Origin: Euborellia annulipes
Taxonomy: Eukaryota > Arthropoda > Insecta > Dermaptera > Anisolabididae
Reading direction: 5' to 3'
Assembly (NCBI GenBank): GCA_023213315.1
Contig: JAKCPI010013819.1
Coordinates: forward strand, 1 to 64,000
Length of the DNA stretch: 64,000 bases
The first letter of the stretch is position 1; every line of letters starts with the position of its first letter. The notes below the pieces were generated by a model, which saw only the letters and a program-made list of their open reading frames with translations, was not told where the DNA came from and ran no database searches. Position numbers and translations under genes: made by a program. Positions 54,301 through 64,000 of the stretch are shown here, piece after piece.

Positions 54301-55414
54301 CTACGCTAAAACTTCGTTATACTCAGAATTAAGAGATTATTTTCTACTTCATGGAACTAGTTGAAATTCTCGGGTTTAACAAAAGTTTATTTCTCGTGTC
54401 AATCCAGTAGATAGTTATATTGTATTTCCATAATAAAAATGGACATTTTTTTGTTGAGGACAAAATTAAAATGGTCTTAATTTATGCGGTGAATGTGGAA
54501 AAAATGTTAAGGCCTTCCATTGAAATGAATTCCGAGCGGTTTCCTAATAGAAATAACACCCTCACAAGCATCATTTTATTGTGTTGTAAAATTTGTTAAA
54601 AAAAAAAAAAAAAGAAAAAGAAAACAGGAAATGTAAAGGATACACAGAACCTGGAACAGGCCAAAATAAGGAAATTGGAACTGGAATTCATCCAGAAAAC
54701 TTCCAATACACTCTGGAATGTCTCAGAACAGTGTCGAAAAATTATTAAATTATGAATTATTTCTAAATTCTTTTTGACAACAGATTTTATTATGCCTGAA
54801 AGGGATGATACAATATATACATATTTATATTACAAACAATACAATAAAGATAATATAATACATTAAGATAATTATTATAATAAAGAAACTAACCTGAAAG
54901 GGATAATTAAATTACAAGTTGTTTGTCGTCTGTATGGCGTAAACATAACAAGTGACACTACCCTTTCAGATGTGTTTCTAAGTTAACACTAATCTATAGT
55001 AGAGACCTCTGGTGGTGTGGTGACTGTACTAGTCATTTACATATTATTAAATTATTTAATCATTATTTTTTTGATAATTAAGTTAAATAATTGTTAAAAA
55101 TAATTATTAAGAATTTTTTTTGAGATCTAATTGATTCATGTATTTTGTTTATTTGATGTCGAATAAAAAAATAGTTCTTATGAAAGTTGTTCAGTTTTTT
55201 TTGTAGATTAAGTAGACGTATAGAGAAATATAGGGCTCTATTTAAAAAACAGAACTTGACATTGAAATACCCTTGAAAGCTTGTTCTAGGTCGACAAACT
55301 ATAGCGTAGTTTAGTTTCCCCCTCGATATAAACAAACTTTTATTTGAAACTTTTTTCCATATAATGCACTGTTTTTGAATTATAAGACTGTCTCAAGATA
55401 AAAAACTCACCCGG
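54301..55414 (+). mobile_element. Mariner-like (DUF4817) copy G
   Basis: 5'-truncated at AAACTTCGTTATACTC; intact right end CTCACCCGG|TATATA. The transposase remnant (54440-54760) has frameshifts and a poly-A expansion. An unrelated 270-bp insert lies at 54772-55040. Confidence 0.75.
54772..55040. mobile_element. Unclassified insert in copy G
   Basis: It interrupts AAATT|ATT-type mariner DNA. It contains two inverted 'cctgaaaggga' phrases (TGCCTGAAAGGGATGATA and CTACCCTTTCAG), and ends GGTGACTGTACTAGTC. Unknown class. Confidence 0.4.
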
Positions 55415-55504
55415 TATATACTAGTATATTCGGTTTTTGGCTAGTTACCTGATCATAAATTTTTTTATTTATATTTTTATTATTATTTTTTTTAGTTAGG
55501 GTAC

Positions 55505-55511
55505 TATAAAT
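55505..55511 (+). promoter_or_regulatory. TATA-like box of the secreted micro-exon gene
   Basis: TATAAAT lies 27 bp before the candidate ATG at 55538. A leader this short would be unusual, so an upstream non-coding exon is an alternative. Confidence 0.3.
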
Positions 55512-55537
55512 GTTTTAAATTAGAAATGTGGTGTTTA

Positions 55538-55638
55538 ATGAAAAAAATTTTAAAAACATTTTATTGTATATGTATTCAATTGTATGGACATATTTCACCT
55601 CTTATTAATGATAATTTTAACTTATGAAAACTCACCAG
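55538..55638 (+). CDS. Micro-exon secreted-protein gene, exon 1 (signal peptide)
   Basis: It starts ATG AAA AAA and reads MKKILKTFYCICIQLYGHIS, a basic n-region followed by a mostly hydrophobic stretch, consistent with a signal peptide. As given, a TGA appears after 29 codons. Shortening one TTTT run (about 55615) by one base gives ..L-T-Y-E-N-S-P-(G), ending in phase 1 at CCAG|GTAATT. That is the phase needed by the next exon. The gene is not recognised by sequence. Confidence 0.5.
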
Positions 55639-55639
55639 G

Positions 55640-56316
55640 TAATTAACGAAAAAAAAAAAAATTATTTCTTATTACAAGCTTTGATAAAAATACAAATTAT
55701 AATGTGTTAACTGTGGAAAAGGAATGAATTTCTGCATAAAAAATTGTACTATATTATGAAAAACCAGGGTGAGTTTTCTCTTCTTTGTTTTCTTTATTTC
55801 TTGTTTTGTCTCTTTGTATCTTGAAAATGACATGTGATTGTTAAATTTCTTGACTGTAATTAAGATTATGTTTCCCTTGTAGACTGAGGATGGCGTGAGA
55901 ATATCCGCTGAAACGTCTCAAAAGTTTTTCTGGAGAATAAATGGTTAGACTATAAGGAAATCTTGTATTTCTTTTTCCTAACGAAGACATTCCACCTGTT
56001 TCCAAGGTTTTCAAGAGCCTCATCAAACACCAAATTTCTAATTATTTTTTTTATTTTATACTTTTTTTTGAAAAATGTTTTTAAAACAAATTTTACAAAG
56101 TCATCAGAATAATGAATTTTTTTTGACTCCCCTTTCGGGAGAGAAGGCAGACGTAAGAATGAAAAAATAATCCTGACAGCCAAATAACGAAATAACTTAA
56201 GTAGTATAAGAAAACCGTAAATCTAGAGAAAAAAATATTGAAAATAGGTATAGGTGCTGTTTCAAAAATCGATGACCTATAAAAAGGAGAATTCTGATTT
56301 TATTTTTTTGTTTCAG
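55640..56316. other. Intron 1; contains a CTGAGGATGG..GAAACG repeat
   Basis: 55885-55920 carries ACTGAGGATGGCGTGAGAAT, then ATCCGCTGAAACGTCTC, a lone example of the motif found in the foldback MITEs. The rest is AT-rich. Confidence 0.35.
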
Positions 56317-56391
56317 AAAAAGTACCATTAGCTGATTTTTGCAGGTTCGGATTTAATTACGTAATAAAGCTCACCAGAAACTACATGAATG
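56317..56391 (+). CDS. Micro-exon secreted-protein gene, exon 2
   Basis: 75 nt between TTTGTTTCAG and GTAAAT, phase 1 at both ends, fully open: E-K-V-P-L-A-D-F-C-R-F-G-F-N-Y-V-I.. One Cys and aromatic residues; no known domain. Confidence 0.6.
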
Positions 56392-56514
56392 GTAAATATA
56401 AAAGAGTAAATTTTATTGTTCAATTAATCATTGATTGTGTATAAACAATTGCTCTCAATGAACAATGTGCAGGGCTCACAAATTGTGACCCCCTTTTTAA
56501 TATTGAAATATTTA

Positions 56515-56845
56515 TAAAATTAAAAATGGATTACTTGGTAGGTTTCACAAATAAATAAAAATATACTTATGAGCAAGACTTAGTATATATTTCAGTTATT
56601 GACTTTTGTTCATATCAATATTTGTTTTATTTGTGAAACCTAGCAAGGAATCCATTTTTAATTTTATTAAATATGTTTCACCTTGAACCTACAACATTCT
56701 TGAAGGAGACAATAAAAGAGTGTGTCTTCTGCTGGAATTATAAATTTTATTTATTTATAACGAGACTATAGTTTCGAGGGCTTTGCCCTCTTCATCAGTC
56801 TATTACAATTGACACACTCTTTTATTGTCTCCTTCAATATATAAA
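56515..56845. mobile_element. Two foldback MITEs in intron 2
   Basis: 56515-56700 is of the 40122 type (AGGTTTCACAAATAAA.. and inverse ATTTGTGAAACCTAG). Directly beside it, 56702-56845 is a short version of the 5794 foldback (GAAGGAGACAATAAAAGAGT and inverse), with the GTTTCGAGGGCTTTGCCCTC motif. Confidence 0.65.
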
Positions 56846-56939
56846 AATTCTGCTACTCTCGGCACAAAAACTTTCAATTTACTACAACATTCTCTCTAAA
56901 CAAAATAAAATATTTATAATTCATTTATGTTTTTTCTAG

Positions 56940-57068
56940 AAACAAAGTATACAAGTTATCTAGGATTAAAAACGGACCAAGAAGAATTTGTTTGTGGACC
57001 GTATTTTAGTAAGGAAAAGAATAAGACTTTAACCTACTGCATAGCAAGAGATTTGAAAAAAACCATAG
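56940..57068 (+). CDS. Micro-exon secreted-protein gene, exon 3
   Basis: 129 nt between TTTTTTCTAG and GTAAAA, phase 1 to phase 1, open without correction: E-T-K-Y-T-S-Y-L-G-L-K.., then FVCGPYFSKEKNKTLTYCIA. Two Cys 16 residues apart, one preceded by Tyr. Confidence 0.65.
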
Positions 57069-57599
57069 GTAAAAGAAATAGAATAATGAATTCTGGGACA
57101 GTGGTTTCCAATCGGGGAGGCGTGAGGATTTTTTAATGACAAATTAATTTTCCTACCATAAATATGTACAAATAAATAAGACTTCATACCCTAAATTAAC
57201 AGTTAAAATTCATCGAATGTATATTTTTTTTATTTTTTTTTATATTTTTATACATACTTATCTACATTTAATTTCTATGTCATTTTATCTATTAAAAAAT
57301 TAAAAAGTTGGGGAGGCGCGGAATTTTTTTTTTGATGGCGTAGCATAAAAGGTCGGAAACCGCTTTTGTAGGATAATATGAAATCTAAAATTTAAATATT
57401 GAATAACTCACTATGCTTATACGATTATCCTATTAACCATCCATATTAATTATTAACTGCTAAAATAAATGTTTGAATTACGAGTACCACACAAGTTGAC
57501 CATACAGGCAGACAAACATACGATAAGCGTTCGAATCTATATTCTACGTAATAGTAATTCAGTCCCACTGGAAGAAAAAAATTAAGTTTGATATATTTT

Positions 57600-57825
57600 C
57601 TCCATATTCAGACATAGATGTGGTGGTGCAGGAGGTGGGTTGCAGTGGAGAGGTACGGGAGTTTCGGGGGTTGGGGTGTAGGTGTGGTAGGGTGGGAGGG
57701 TGCAGGAGGTGGAGTGAAGTGGTGGGGTCCGGAGGGTCGAGGGGGGGGGGTTTCGGGGATTAATATATAGCTATTAACTGAAGCAAAAAGTTACCGAGCA
57801 TCGCTCGGTGGCCAGGCACTATAAC
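57600..57825 (+). mobile_element. Helitron 3' end in intron 3
   Basis: A G-rich run (57612-57760), then GGGGATTAATATATAGCT, the hairpin ACCGAGCATCGCTCGGT and GGCCAGGCACTA. The same 3' end as 3538-4433. Confidence 0.65.
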
Positions 57826-58680
57826 TATATACATATATATATAAATGCTTTAACTGCTGACCAAGCGCAATACTCATAGCTACAGATATACTGTTATCAT
57901 TAGCATGCCGATATCGCGAACCCATAAGATTTTGCCATACCAAAATCGCTCATTGCGGCAAAATTTTCACTTTCAAAAAACAAAAAAAATTGAAAAACTT
58001 CAACGAAATTGACACTTTTATCGCCCGGAGGGCTTTCTTCCATCCATCTGCTTTTTAATTATTAAATGATAGATAGAAACTTAGGGAATTTATAAATATT
58101 AAATTACATCAGCAGAAACATATATTACCAAGTTTCAAATAATAATAATAATGCCTCCGGTACCTATAATTTTTTATTAGATTTTAATTCAATTTAATTT
58201 TAAGATTTAAACTTCCAGCTTTAATTTTTAGTCACGTAAGTATGCAAATTTATTTTCGGCTTTTTAAAGATTTCTATTAATAATCAAAATATATCCACCC
58301 ACCCATGAATAAAAAAGAAAATCGTGGGCACTTATTTCAACTAGTTATAGCCCAGACAATGAAGGCTAAAAATGAGCATATATATATATATGAAGAAATT
58401 AGAGAGAGGCTGAATTTTTGCCAGCTGTTAGAACCTAATTAGAGGAGTATTTCTTCAAAAGTCCTTTCCCACCCCCCTTGCGTCCCCTCACCCATCCCCA
58501 CTTAAATATTCATTTTGCAGGCCTTCTTGTTATCTCCGTCATTATTTGTCGTAAATTCATAAAGTTAATACTGTTTAATTCGCAACCCCTATTCTGTAAA
58601 AAAGTAATTTTAATATTTTTTCTAAACATAATACTTTAACGAAAATTCGCTAAAATATGCAAAAATTTCTCTTCGCATTT

Positions 58681-58712
<32 letters not shown>

Positions 58713-59160
58713 CACTTTTTAGGGAACAACACTTTTATTTGGCCTAATATCATAAAACAGTTTAAATAAAAGTTGTAGAGCTGTTTTCAGCCTTTATAAC
58801 AATATAAATATTATAATTATACTGTTCGAGCTCGGGTACACGTATAGATTTAATTCTGTACACCCGGCGTCTCCCGGATGGACCTAGTATTAACACACTC
58901 AAACGTTGTTTGTTTTTTTGCTCATTGGATATAAAAATGGCGGATACATGTAGAAAAATCGTTTTTGATCATGATTCTTTTCCTCGCGTGATTTTCCAAA
59001 TAAATTTCTATGAGTACATTCTGAAAAGCAATGCAAGCAATCTGTCTCTGTAACTAAACAAATTTACGGTGGGACGCTTATGGTACATTCCGTTTTAGAA
59101 TCGACCCATGAATCTACTTCACTGAGCAAAATGAACTTTTAATTTTAATTATCTTTTCAG
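57826..59160. other. Rest of intron 3
   Basis: No coding exon is recognised. There is a 30-base T-run at 58689-58711 and unique AT-rich sequence. Additional micro-exons could be hidden here; none shows both splice sites and an open phase-1 frame that I could see. Confidence 0.25.
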
Positions 59161-59351
59161 GTATTAAGAATATCTGTAAAGATTTGAAGAATGGTACCAT
59201 GTTGGTATACAGCATAAACAGGATTGTGAATACAGAAAGTTTCTGCCCTTATGATAGGTGTTATGATAATGCCGTAACTTTAAAAGAATGTGGAACTAAA
59301 CAAGAGGAAAGAATGTGGTGTAGTACTTTGAATAAAATTTTGTTGTATTAA
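59161..59351 (+). CDS. Micro-exon secreted-protein gene, last exon
   Basis: After ATCTTTTCAG a phase-1 frame reads G-I-K-N-I-C-K-D-L-K-N-G-T-M-L-V-Y.., SFCPYDRCYDNAVTLKECGT, MWCSTLNKILLY and a TAA at 59349. It has five Cys. The repeat of C-x-Y / C-Y-D near the end recalls the Cys-Tyr pairs of aphid bicycle effectors, but the resemblance is structural rather than a proven homology. The predicted protein is about 164 residues with eight Cys after the signal peptide. Confidence 0.62.
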
Positions 59352-59415
59352 TTAATTTGTATAAAGTTGATTGCTACTAACCATACATTAATGGGGTTTC
59401 ATTTTCTTAAGTGAA

Positions 59416-59421
59416 AATAAA
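59416..59421 (+). terminator. Polyadenylation signal AATAAA
   Basis: AATAAA 65 bp after the stop of the micro-exon gene. Confidence 0.45.
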
Positions 59422-59506
59422 ATTTGATGCAATTATTTGGCTGTTTTTATTTTTACAAATCCTTTCTCCAATCCAATCCTTAATTTTTCAATTAAAGTCA
59501 AAATTT

Positions 59507-60180
59507 TCAAATGTGAATATTGTTTATTTTACACAAATCCTTTACAGGCCTTAGGATAATCAAAGCAAAATTATAAAGATTAATTAATTTTAATTGACAT
59601 TCAATTTCTGATATTAGATTGATAATGTCTTTTTCTTTGTTTTTATTTAAATTAAGTGAAAATTTTGGACCCAATCTTAATATTAATTTTATTTCTTCTG
59701 GAATCTCAATATCTGATAAGTTGATCAAATAATCATCCTCCACATTAATCTCTTCATTGATCTGGATTGACTTGTCTAGCTTTTTGTTTATCTTATTTTT
59801 GGCATTAATATAATAGTATCTATTTTTCTGGTTTATTATAGCAATTGCTTGATGGAATAAAGGTATAGGTAATTCATGTTTCAAAATTTCATAATCTTTA
59901 TTCAGATTTTGTTTAAATTGGTTGATCATTTGGTAAGCATTTTTGATCTCTATATTTATGATGTTGCTCTTCAATTTATTAACATGCATATTTATTTTGT
60001 GTGTTAATTTGGAATTCATTATAGCTAGAGTATTTAAATTCTTGAACAGATGGTTTACATGATTTGGAAAATAATTATATTCCTTACATTTATTCAAATA
60101 ATAAATTCAATTTGAGAAATTTGCTATCTTCTTATGTGTATTATCCCTCTTGTTGACCAAGGTATCCATAATCCAAAAAC
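59507..60180 (-). pseudogene. Penelope-like retroelement, N-terminal remnant
   Basis: The open frame of 196 codons (59507-60097) ends with IEIPEEIKLILRLGPKFSLN, the N-terminal 'L-R-L-G-P-K-F' block that precedes the reverse transcriptase in Penelope-like elements. It continues upstream in other frames (CFWIMDTLVNKRD). The frame stops before any RT motif, so RT and GIY-YIG nuclease are lost. The composition is strongly Asn/Lys/Ile-rich. Confidence 0.55.
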
Positions 60181-60422
60181 ATTCTGTTTCATTATCTTGA
60201 GAATATTTCATTTTGTCATGAAATAAAATTTTTTAGATTAATCAAGAATTTTAATCTTTTTTATACTCTTTATATTAGCTTCATCTGTATATATTTATTT
60301 ATTTATATATCAATGTGACTTTTCTTCTGTTAAATTCCGCAAACATTTCTCTATAAAAATAATTAAGACTAAAAAGTAAAAAAATAAATTATATTTAAAA
60401 AAAAACTAAAAAACAGCTATCA

Positions 60423-60550
60423 TAAAAAGTACAGAATAATGTAATACTTAATCAAAAAGCGTGGGGCACTTGGTCGAAATTAATTAAAAGTTTATGTTTC
60501 TGCGCCCCACACTTTTTGATTAAGCATTACATTATTTTGTACTTTTTAGA
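60423..60550. mobile_element. Small foldback element
   Basis: AAAAGTACAGAATAATGTAA..TCAAAAAGCGTGGGGC is inverted at GCGCCCCACACTTTTTGATT..ATTTTGTACTTTTT. The arms are about 45 bp with a 35-bp loop. Confidence 0.7.
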
Positions 60551-61561
60551 AGCGTGTTTTTTAGTTTTTTTTTTTTAATATTATTTTTTTTATACCTAAC
60601 ATAGTAAATAAAATTTTTTAACAAAAAATAAAATCAATTTCTTTTATGTCATTTAAATAATAATTATAGAACAAATGGTATACAAAATTTTAAACAAGTC
60701 TATGATTTCGTTTTTTTGCACAATTTATGGACTTAAAAAATCTACAATGAATACAATCGCTTTAGATTTTGAACCTTGAAAGGTACTTAAGTATACCTAA
60801 TATCTTTTCTCAAAGTACGGGCTCACTGTGTTCATCCATTCATTTATCTTCTGACTATTGATTTGATTGATTGACTATTCTTATACATAAATAGTTTTAA
60901 TTTATTAAAAAATAAAATAAACTAACGAGGGTTCGGATTTTGCATAAAATGCATGTTTTTTTCTTATTTTACCAGTTCCTTGACTCGTTTTAAACCTATC
61001 AAGAACTATTTACTATATTATTATATTATATTATGGGTTTATAATGCATATTTTAAGTGGATATTTTCTTTTAAATGCATATTTTTAGTGCATATTTTGT
61101 TATTTTTTAGTGCATATCAATCCGAACCCTAAAAATAACTTATTCATAGCTAATAGATGTATCATAAATATACCTAAATCGTAAAGTTATATAATTTTAT
61201 ATTTTTTGGTTCAAGATTTACCTAACTTGATGACAATAAATTGCAAATGTGTATATTTATATATAAAACTTGTACATTTATATGTAAATAATTTTAATAA
61301 AACGCTTAAAAATATTTATATATTTTATAATTTTAAAATAATTTCTCTCACCCTTCTCAAAAATATCGGAAACAACATTCTTTAAACATGTTTAAACTAT
61401 TTAAATATTCAGTTATGTATATTATATTTAAATAATTAATGTAAAGTACATTTTCAGCATGTTCACTTTCAGATCATCATTCATAATCGAGTATTAGAGC
61501 TGACGGCAGACTAATCCATATTCCAACTCATCTTAGTCATCGTACTGAGATCGCCAACAGA
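60551..61561. other. No gene recognised
   Basis: Very AT-rich; 'tgcatattttaagtg' phrases repeat three times near 61045-61115. Nothing coding. Confidence 0.25.
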
Positions 61562-62902
61562 TCTTTTTTAACCGACTTCAAAAGGAAGAGGTTCTCTATT
61601 CGACTGATTTTTTTTTTGTGTCTATGTTGCCTCATATCTTCGCCAATTGTGAACGTATTTTGATGATTTTTTTTGCATTGGGTTCAGTCTAGTTTCCGAT
61701 TTCTCCCGTTTTTTTCATTGATATTGGACCTTTTTTGCTATGTTTGTTCAGGCATAACTTCTTTGTTTATGAACCGATTTTAATGATTCTTTTTTTATTG
61801 GAAAGATGGTACCTTAGGGGTGGTACCATATTAATTTTGTCAAGTTCTGAAGATATGATCAATGACGAAATAATGTAAATCTCCAATTTTTATGACCAAA
61901 TAATCGAAATTATAATAAATAAAATCTTTTATAAAAAAAATCTTACAACATTCATTTAAAACTCGAAAACGTTTCGAGAGAATTATATTTATGAATTAAA
62001 TTTTATTATCATTTTCTGATTCATTCGCCCGACGCTTTCTCTTACAAGATGCATGCAAGGTATTATATTAATAAGTCACTATTAATAACACTAAAAATAA
62101 AAAATTAAAAATATTTTTTTTAAAAAAAAAATAAAACCGACTTCAAAAAAATTAAATGCAACTAATTAAATAATAATAACTTAAAAATAAAATAAAATGC
62201 ACTAAAACGTATAAAATAATTATCTTATTTATTTACAGCTTCGGTCGGAGGGATAATCCTTACTGCTTGTGCGATAATGTGTCTTACGGAGATATAAGCC
62301 ATGCTCTTTTAGGCTGTGAGCTTCGGAGGCATAAAATAGACCGACTATTTTTTAAAATTAGAAAAGAAATTGAGTTCCCCACTTATGCAGGGGTCCTCTT
62401 AGCTCTCTCTCTCTGACGGGGGCATACTGGCAGAAACAGTCATCAAACACATAATTTCAATTGGGTTCGAACTATAATTAAACATATTTTTGCTAGATAT
62501 CATCCTTTCTTGACTCGGATATTTTAATTAATTTATCTATTAGCATTTTTATCTAGATATATAGCTTATAAAAAATGTATAGGTTCCATCACATAGTCAA
62601 TTTTTACTATATATTAATTTTTCTAGTGGTGTTAGACTAGGTAACTTGTTAAAACAAGTCTTCTGTTTTATCCCTCATTGAAGGGACTTATGAACAAGTA
62701 CGTTCTTTATTGCTCTATATTCGTCGGCCATTCGTGATGCCCTTTGGCTGGTTGCGGAGGGATCGGTTTGGGATGCTCTGCTTGCCCTACTGTGCCCCCG
62801 AGCGGCCCGCCTTAGGGATCAGCATTTGAGGGCTGGCGAATTTATGGAAATATGAACGAATACGATCGGCTGGCTAAATGGGCATCTATGTTCCCGAGGC
62901 CA

Positions 62903-62942
<40 letters not shown>

Positions 62943-63185
62943 ACAGCTAAACGACGAAATATCTAACGTGAAATTACTTTTTGAAGTCGGTGCTAAACAT
63001 ATACATTTTATGAATCGCACTCGGCGTATCTTACTTAGTACATTTGGCGGGTACGCTCGCTCATATAGTTTGTATGTTTGGCACCGACTTCAAAAGTAAT
63101 TTCATGTTAATATTTCGTCGTTAGCTGTAAATAAATAAGATAATTATTTTATATGTTTTAGTGCATTTTATTTTATTTTTAAGTT
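61562..63185 (+). mobile_element. 'ACCGACTTC' element split by a LINE tail
   Basis: It opens TTAACCGACTTCAAAAGGAA. The palindromic half starts at 62133, is interrupted at 62241-62942, and resumes with GCTAAACGACGAAATATC to about 63185. Same plan as 26535-27250 and 45755-46505. Confidence 0.7.
62241..62942 (+). mobile_element. 5'-truncated LINE with C-terminal zinc knuckle
   Basis: The first 55 codons read NPYCLCDNVSYGDISHALLG, then CELRRHKIDRLFFKI, the Cys-Cys-His-Cys motif that ends the ORF2 of Jockey/R1/I-type LINEs, to TGA at about 62416. A 500-bp 3' UTR and a 35-base poly(A) follow. ACAGCT (62235-62240 and 62943-62948) is the target duplication. Confidence 0.75.
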
Positions 63186-63189
63186 ATTA

Positions 63190-63705
63190 TTATTTAACTC
63201 AAGCTTGAGTTGTTTGCCATAAAAGAATTTAGTCTTTTTGATTTTAAGTCGATTCTTCCACATTTTCAGTAGAGGTTTCCATTAATAGTCAAAACATCAA
63301 AAATGGAATGCAATAAGGTTATTCCTCTAGTATTAGATAAGAATCGATCGTTATTTTTGATTTTAAGTCGATTCCTCCATGTCTTCAGCAATGGTTACCA
63401 ATAATAATCGAAACGTCAAAAACCTAATGTAGAATTGTTATTCCTCAAGTATTAGATGAGAATCGATGGCTATTTTTGATTTTAAGTCGATTCCTCCATG
63501 TCTTCAGCAATGGTTACAATAATAACCGAAATGTCAAAAATCCAATGTAGAATGGTTATTCCTCGACTATTAAATGAGAATTATTTTTGAATTAATGTCA
63601 ATATGAACTACAAATTGCAAGTGATATCTGATTAATAATAAAGGAACAAACATATTAATATTTCAAATGAATTTGGATAAAGTTTAGCAACGATCCGTTG
63701 CAGTT
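63190..63705 (+). mobile_element. Helentron-like family, 3' half
   Basis: Three tandem 118-bp units (GATTTTAAGTCGATTC..), then the tail GGATAAAGTTTAGCAACGAT, CCGTTGC. Nearly identical to the insert at 19310-19760, so the two are recent relatives. Confidence 0.62.
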
Positions 63706-63884
63706 TATTTTCCTTATATCTGTTCTACAAGGTATCTACATCAGAGCATTGTTCAATATGAAATAAATAAAGATTTAAGCAATTTTATAAATAAATTGTC
63801 CGCAGGCAGAGTTGTTTTGGATTTTTTCATAATATACAAAATTATATGAATTACAAAATGGTACATAAATCTTGGTGTGCTCCA

Positions 63885-64000
63885 AGGGCGGATCCAGAAA
63901 TTTTTTATGGGGGGGGGGGGGGCGATATTAAAAAAAATACGAGAATATATCAATATTTTTAATGTATTTTAGTAGGAAATTTACGCTTACATTCTAAAGA
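63885..64000 (+). mobile_element. GGCGGATCC-type MITE, cut by the window end
   Basis: CAAGGGCGGATCCAG followed by ATTTTTTATGGGGGG and GGGCGATATT; the inverse is seen at 23880-24031. Confidence 0.6.

Overview
The window is AT-rich, intron-bearing animal DNA, almost certainly from an insect. Evidence is GT-AG introns, tRNA-derived SINEs, RTE and Jockey/CR1-type LINEs, a BEL/Pao LTR element, Helitrons, Tc1/mariner-like elements with a DUF4817-type N-terminal coding region, and exons of two conserved metazoan genes (MTSS1/missing-in-metastasis and RRP36). The secreted-type micro-exon gene at 55.5-59.4 kb has symmetric phase-1 exons, as reported for aphid, phylloxera and coccid effector ('bicycle') genes. 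A sap-feeding hemipteran is therefore my best guess, as an inference only.

Layout. 0-2.4 kb holds repeat fragments. 2.5-5.6 kb holds a minus-strand array of about 13 micro-exons (53-77 nt, phase 0). They are arranged as at least four tandem copies of a three-exon cassette, interrupted by a Helitron (3.5-4.4 kb) and an inverted-repeat MITE. Its probable upstream exons lie at 11.9-12.15 kb, with nested transposons between. 7.2-11 kb is one mariner-like element split by a palindromic element, a SINE and a third element that itself carries two foldback MITEs. 14.7-21.5 kb carries three plus-strand MTSS1 exons whose introns are full of transposons. 21.6-33.6 kb is almost wholly repeats, including a 1.38-kb near-perfect inverted repeat and Helentron-like elements with terminal hairpins. 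34.05-34.45 kb is an RRP36 exon pair. 34.6-39.9 kb is a pile of mariner-like, RTE and Jockey/CR1 copies inside one another. 40.5-43.9 kb has weakly supported single exons, two of them a divergent duplicate pair. 46.5-54.3 kb is a Helentron-like element followed by a BEL/Pao element with two LTRs, a deleted pol and an internal tandem-repeat array. 55.5-59.4 kb is the four-exon putative secreted protein. 59.5-60.2 kb is a Penelope-like remnant. 61.5-63.7 kb is a foldback element split by a LINE tail, followed by another Helentron-like piece.

In the conserved exons (MTSS1, RRP36), and in both micro-exon genes, the frame is broken only by single-base changes. All but one of these lie in homopolymer runs, while splice sites and intron phases are intact. 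I read this as uncorrected homopolymer errors of a long-read assembly rather than gene death, so gene models built on the raw sequence will be wrong here. The genes do not form a pathway. The window is a transposon-rich landscape with two conserved housekeeping or cytoskeletal genes and two fast-evolving, modular micro-exon genes, which are the most interesting content.
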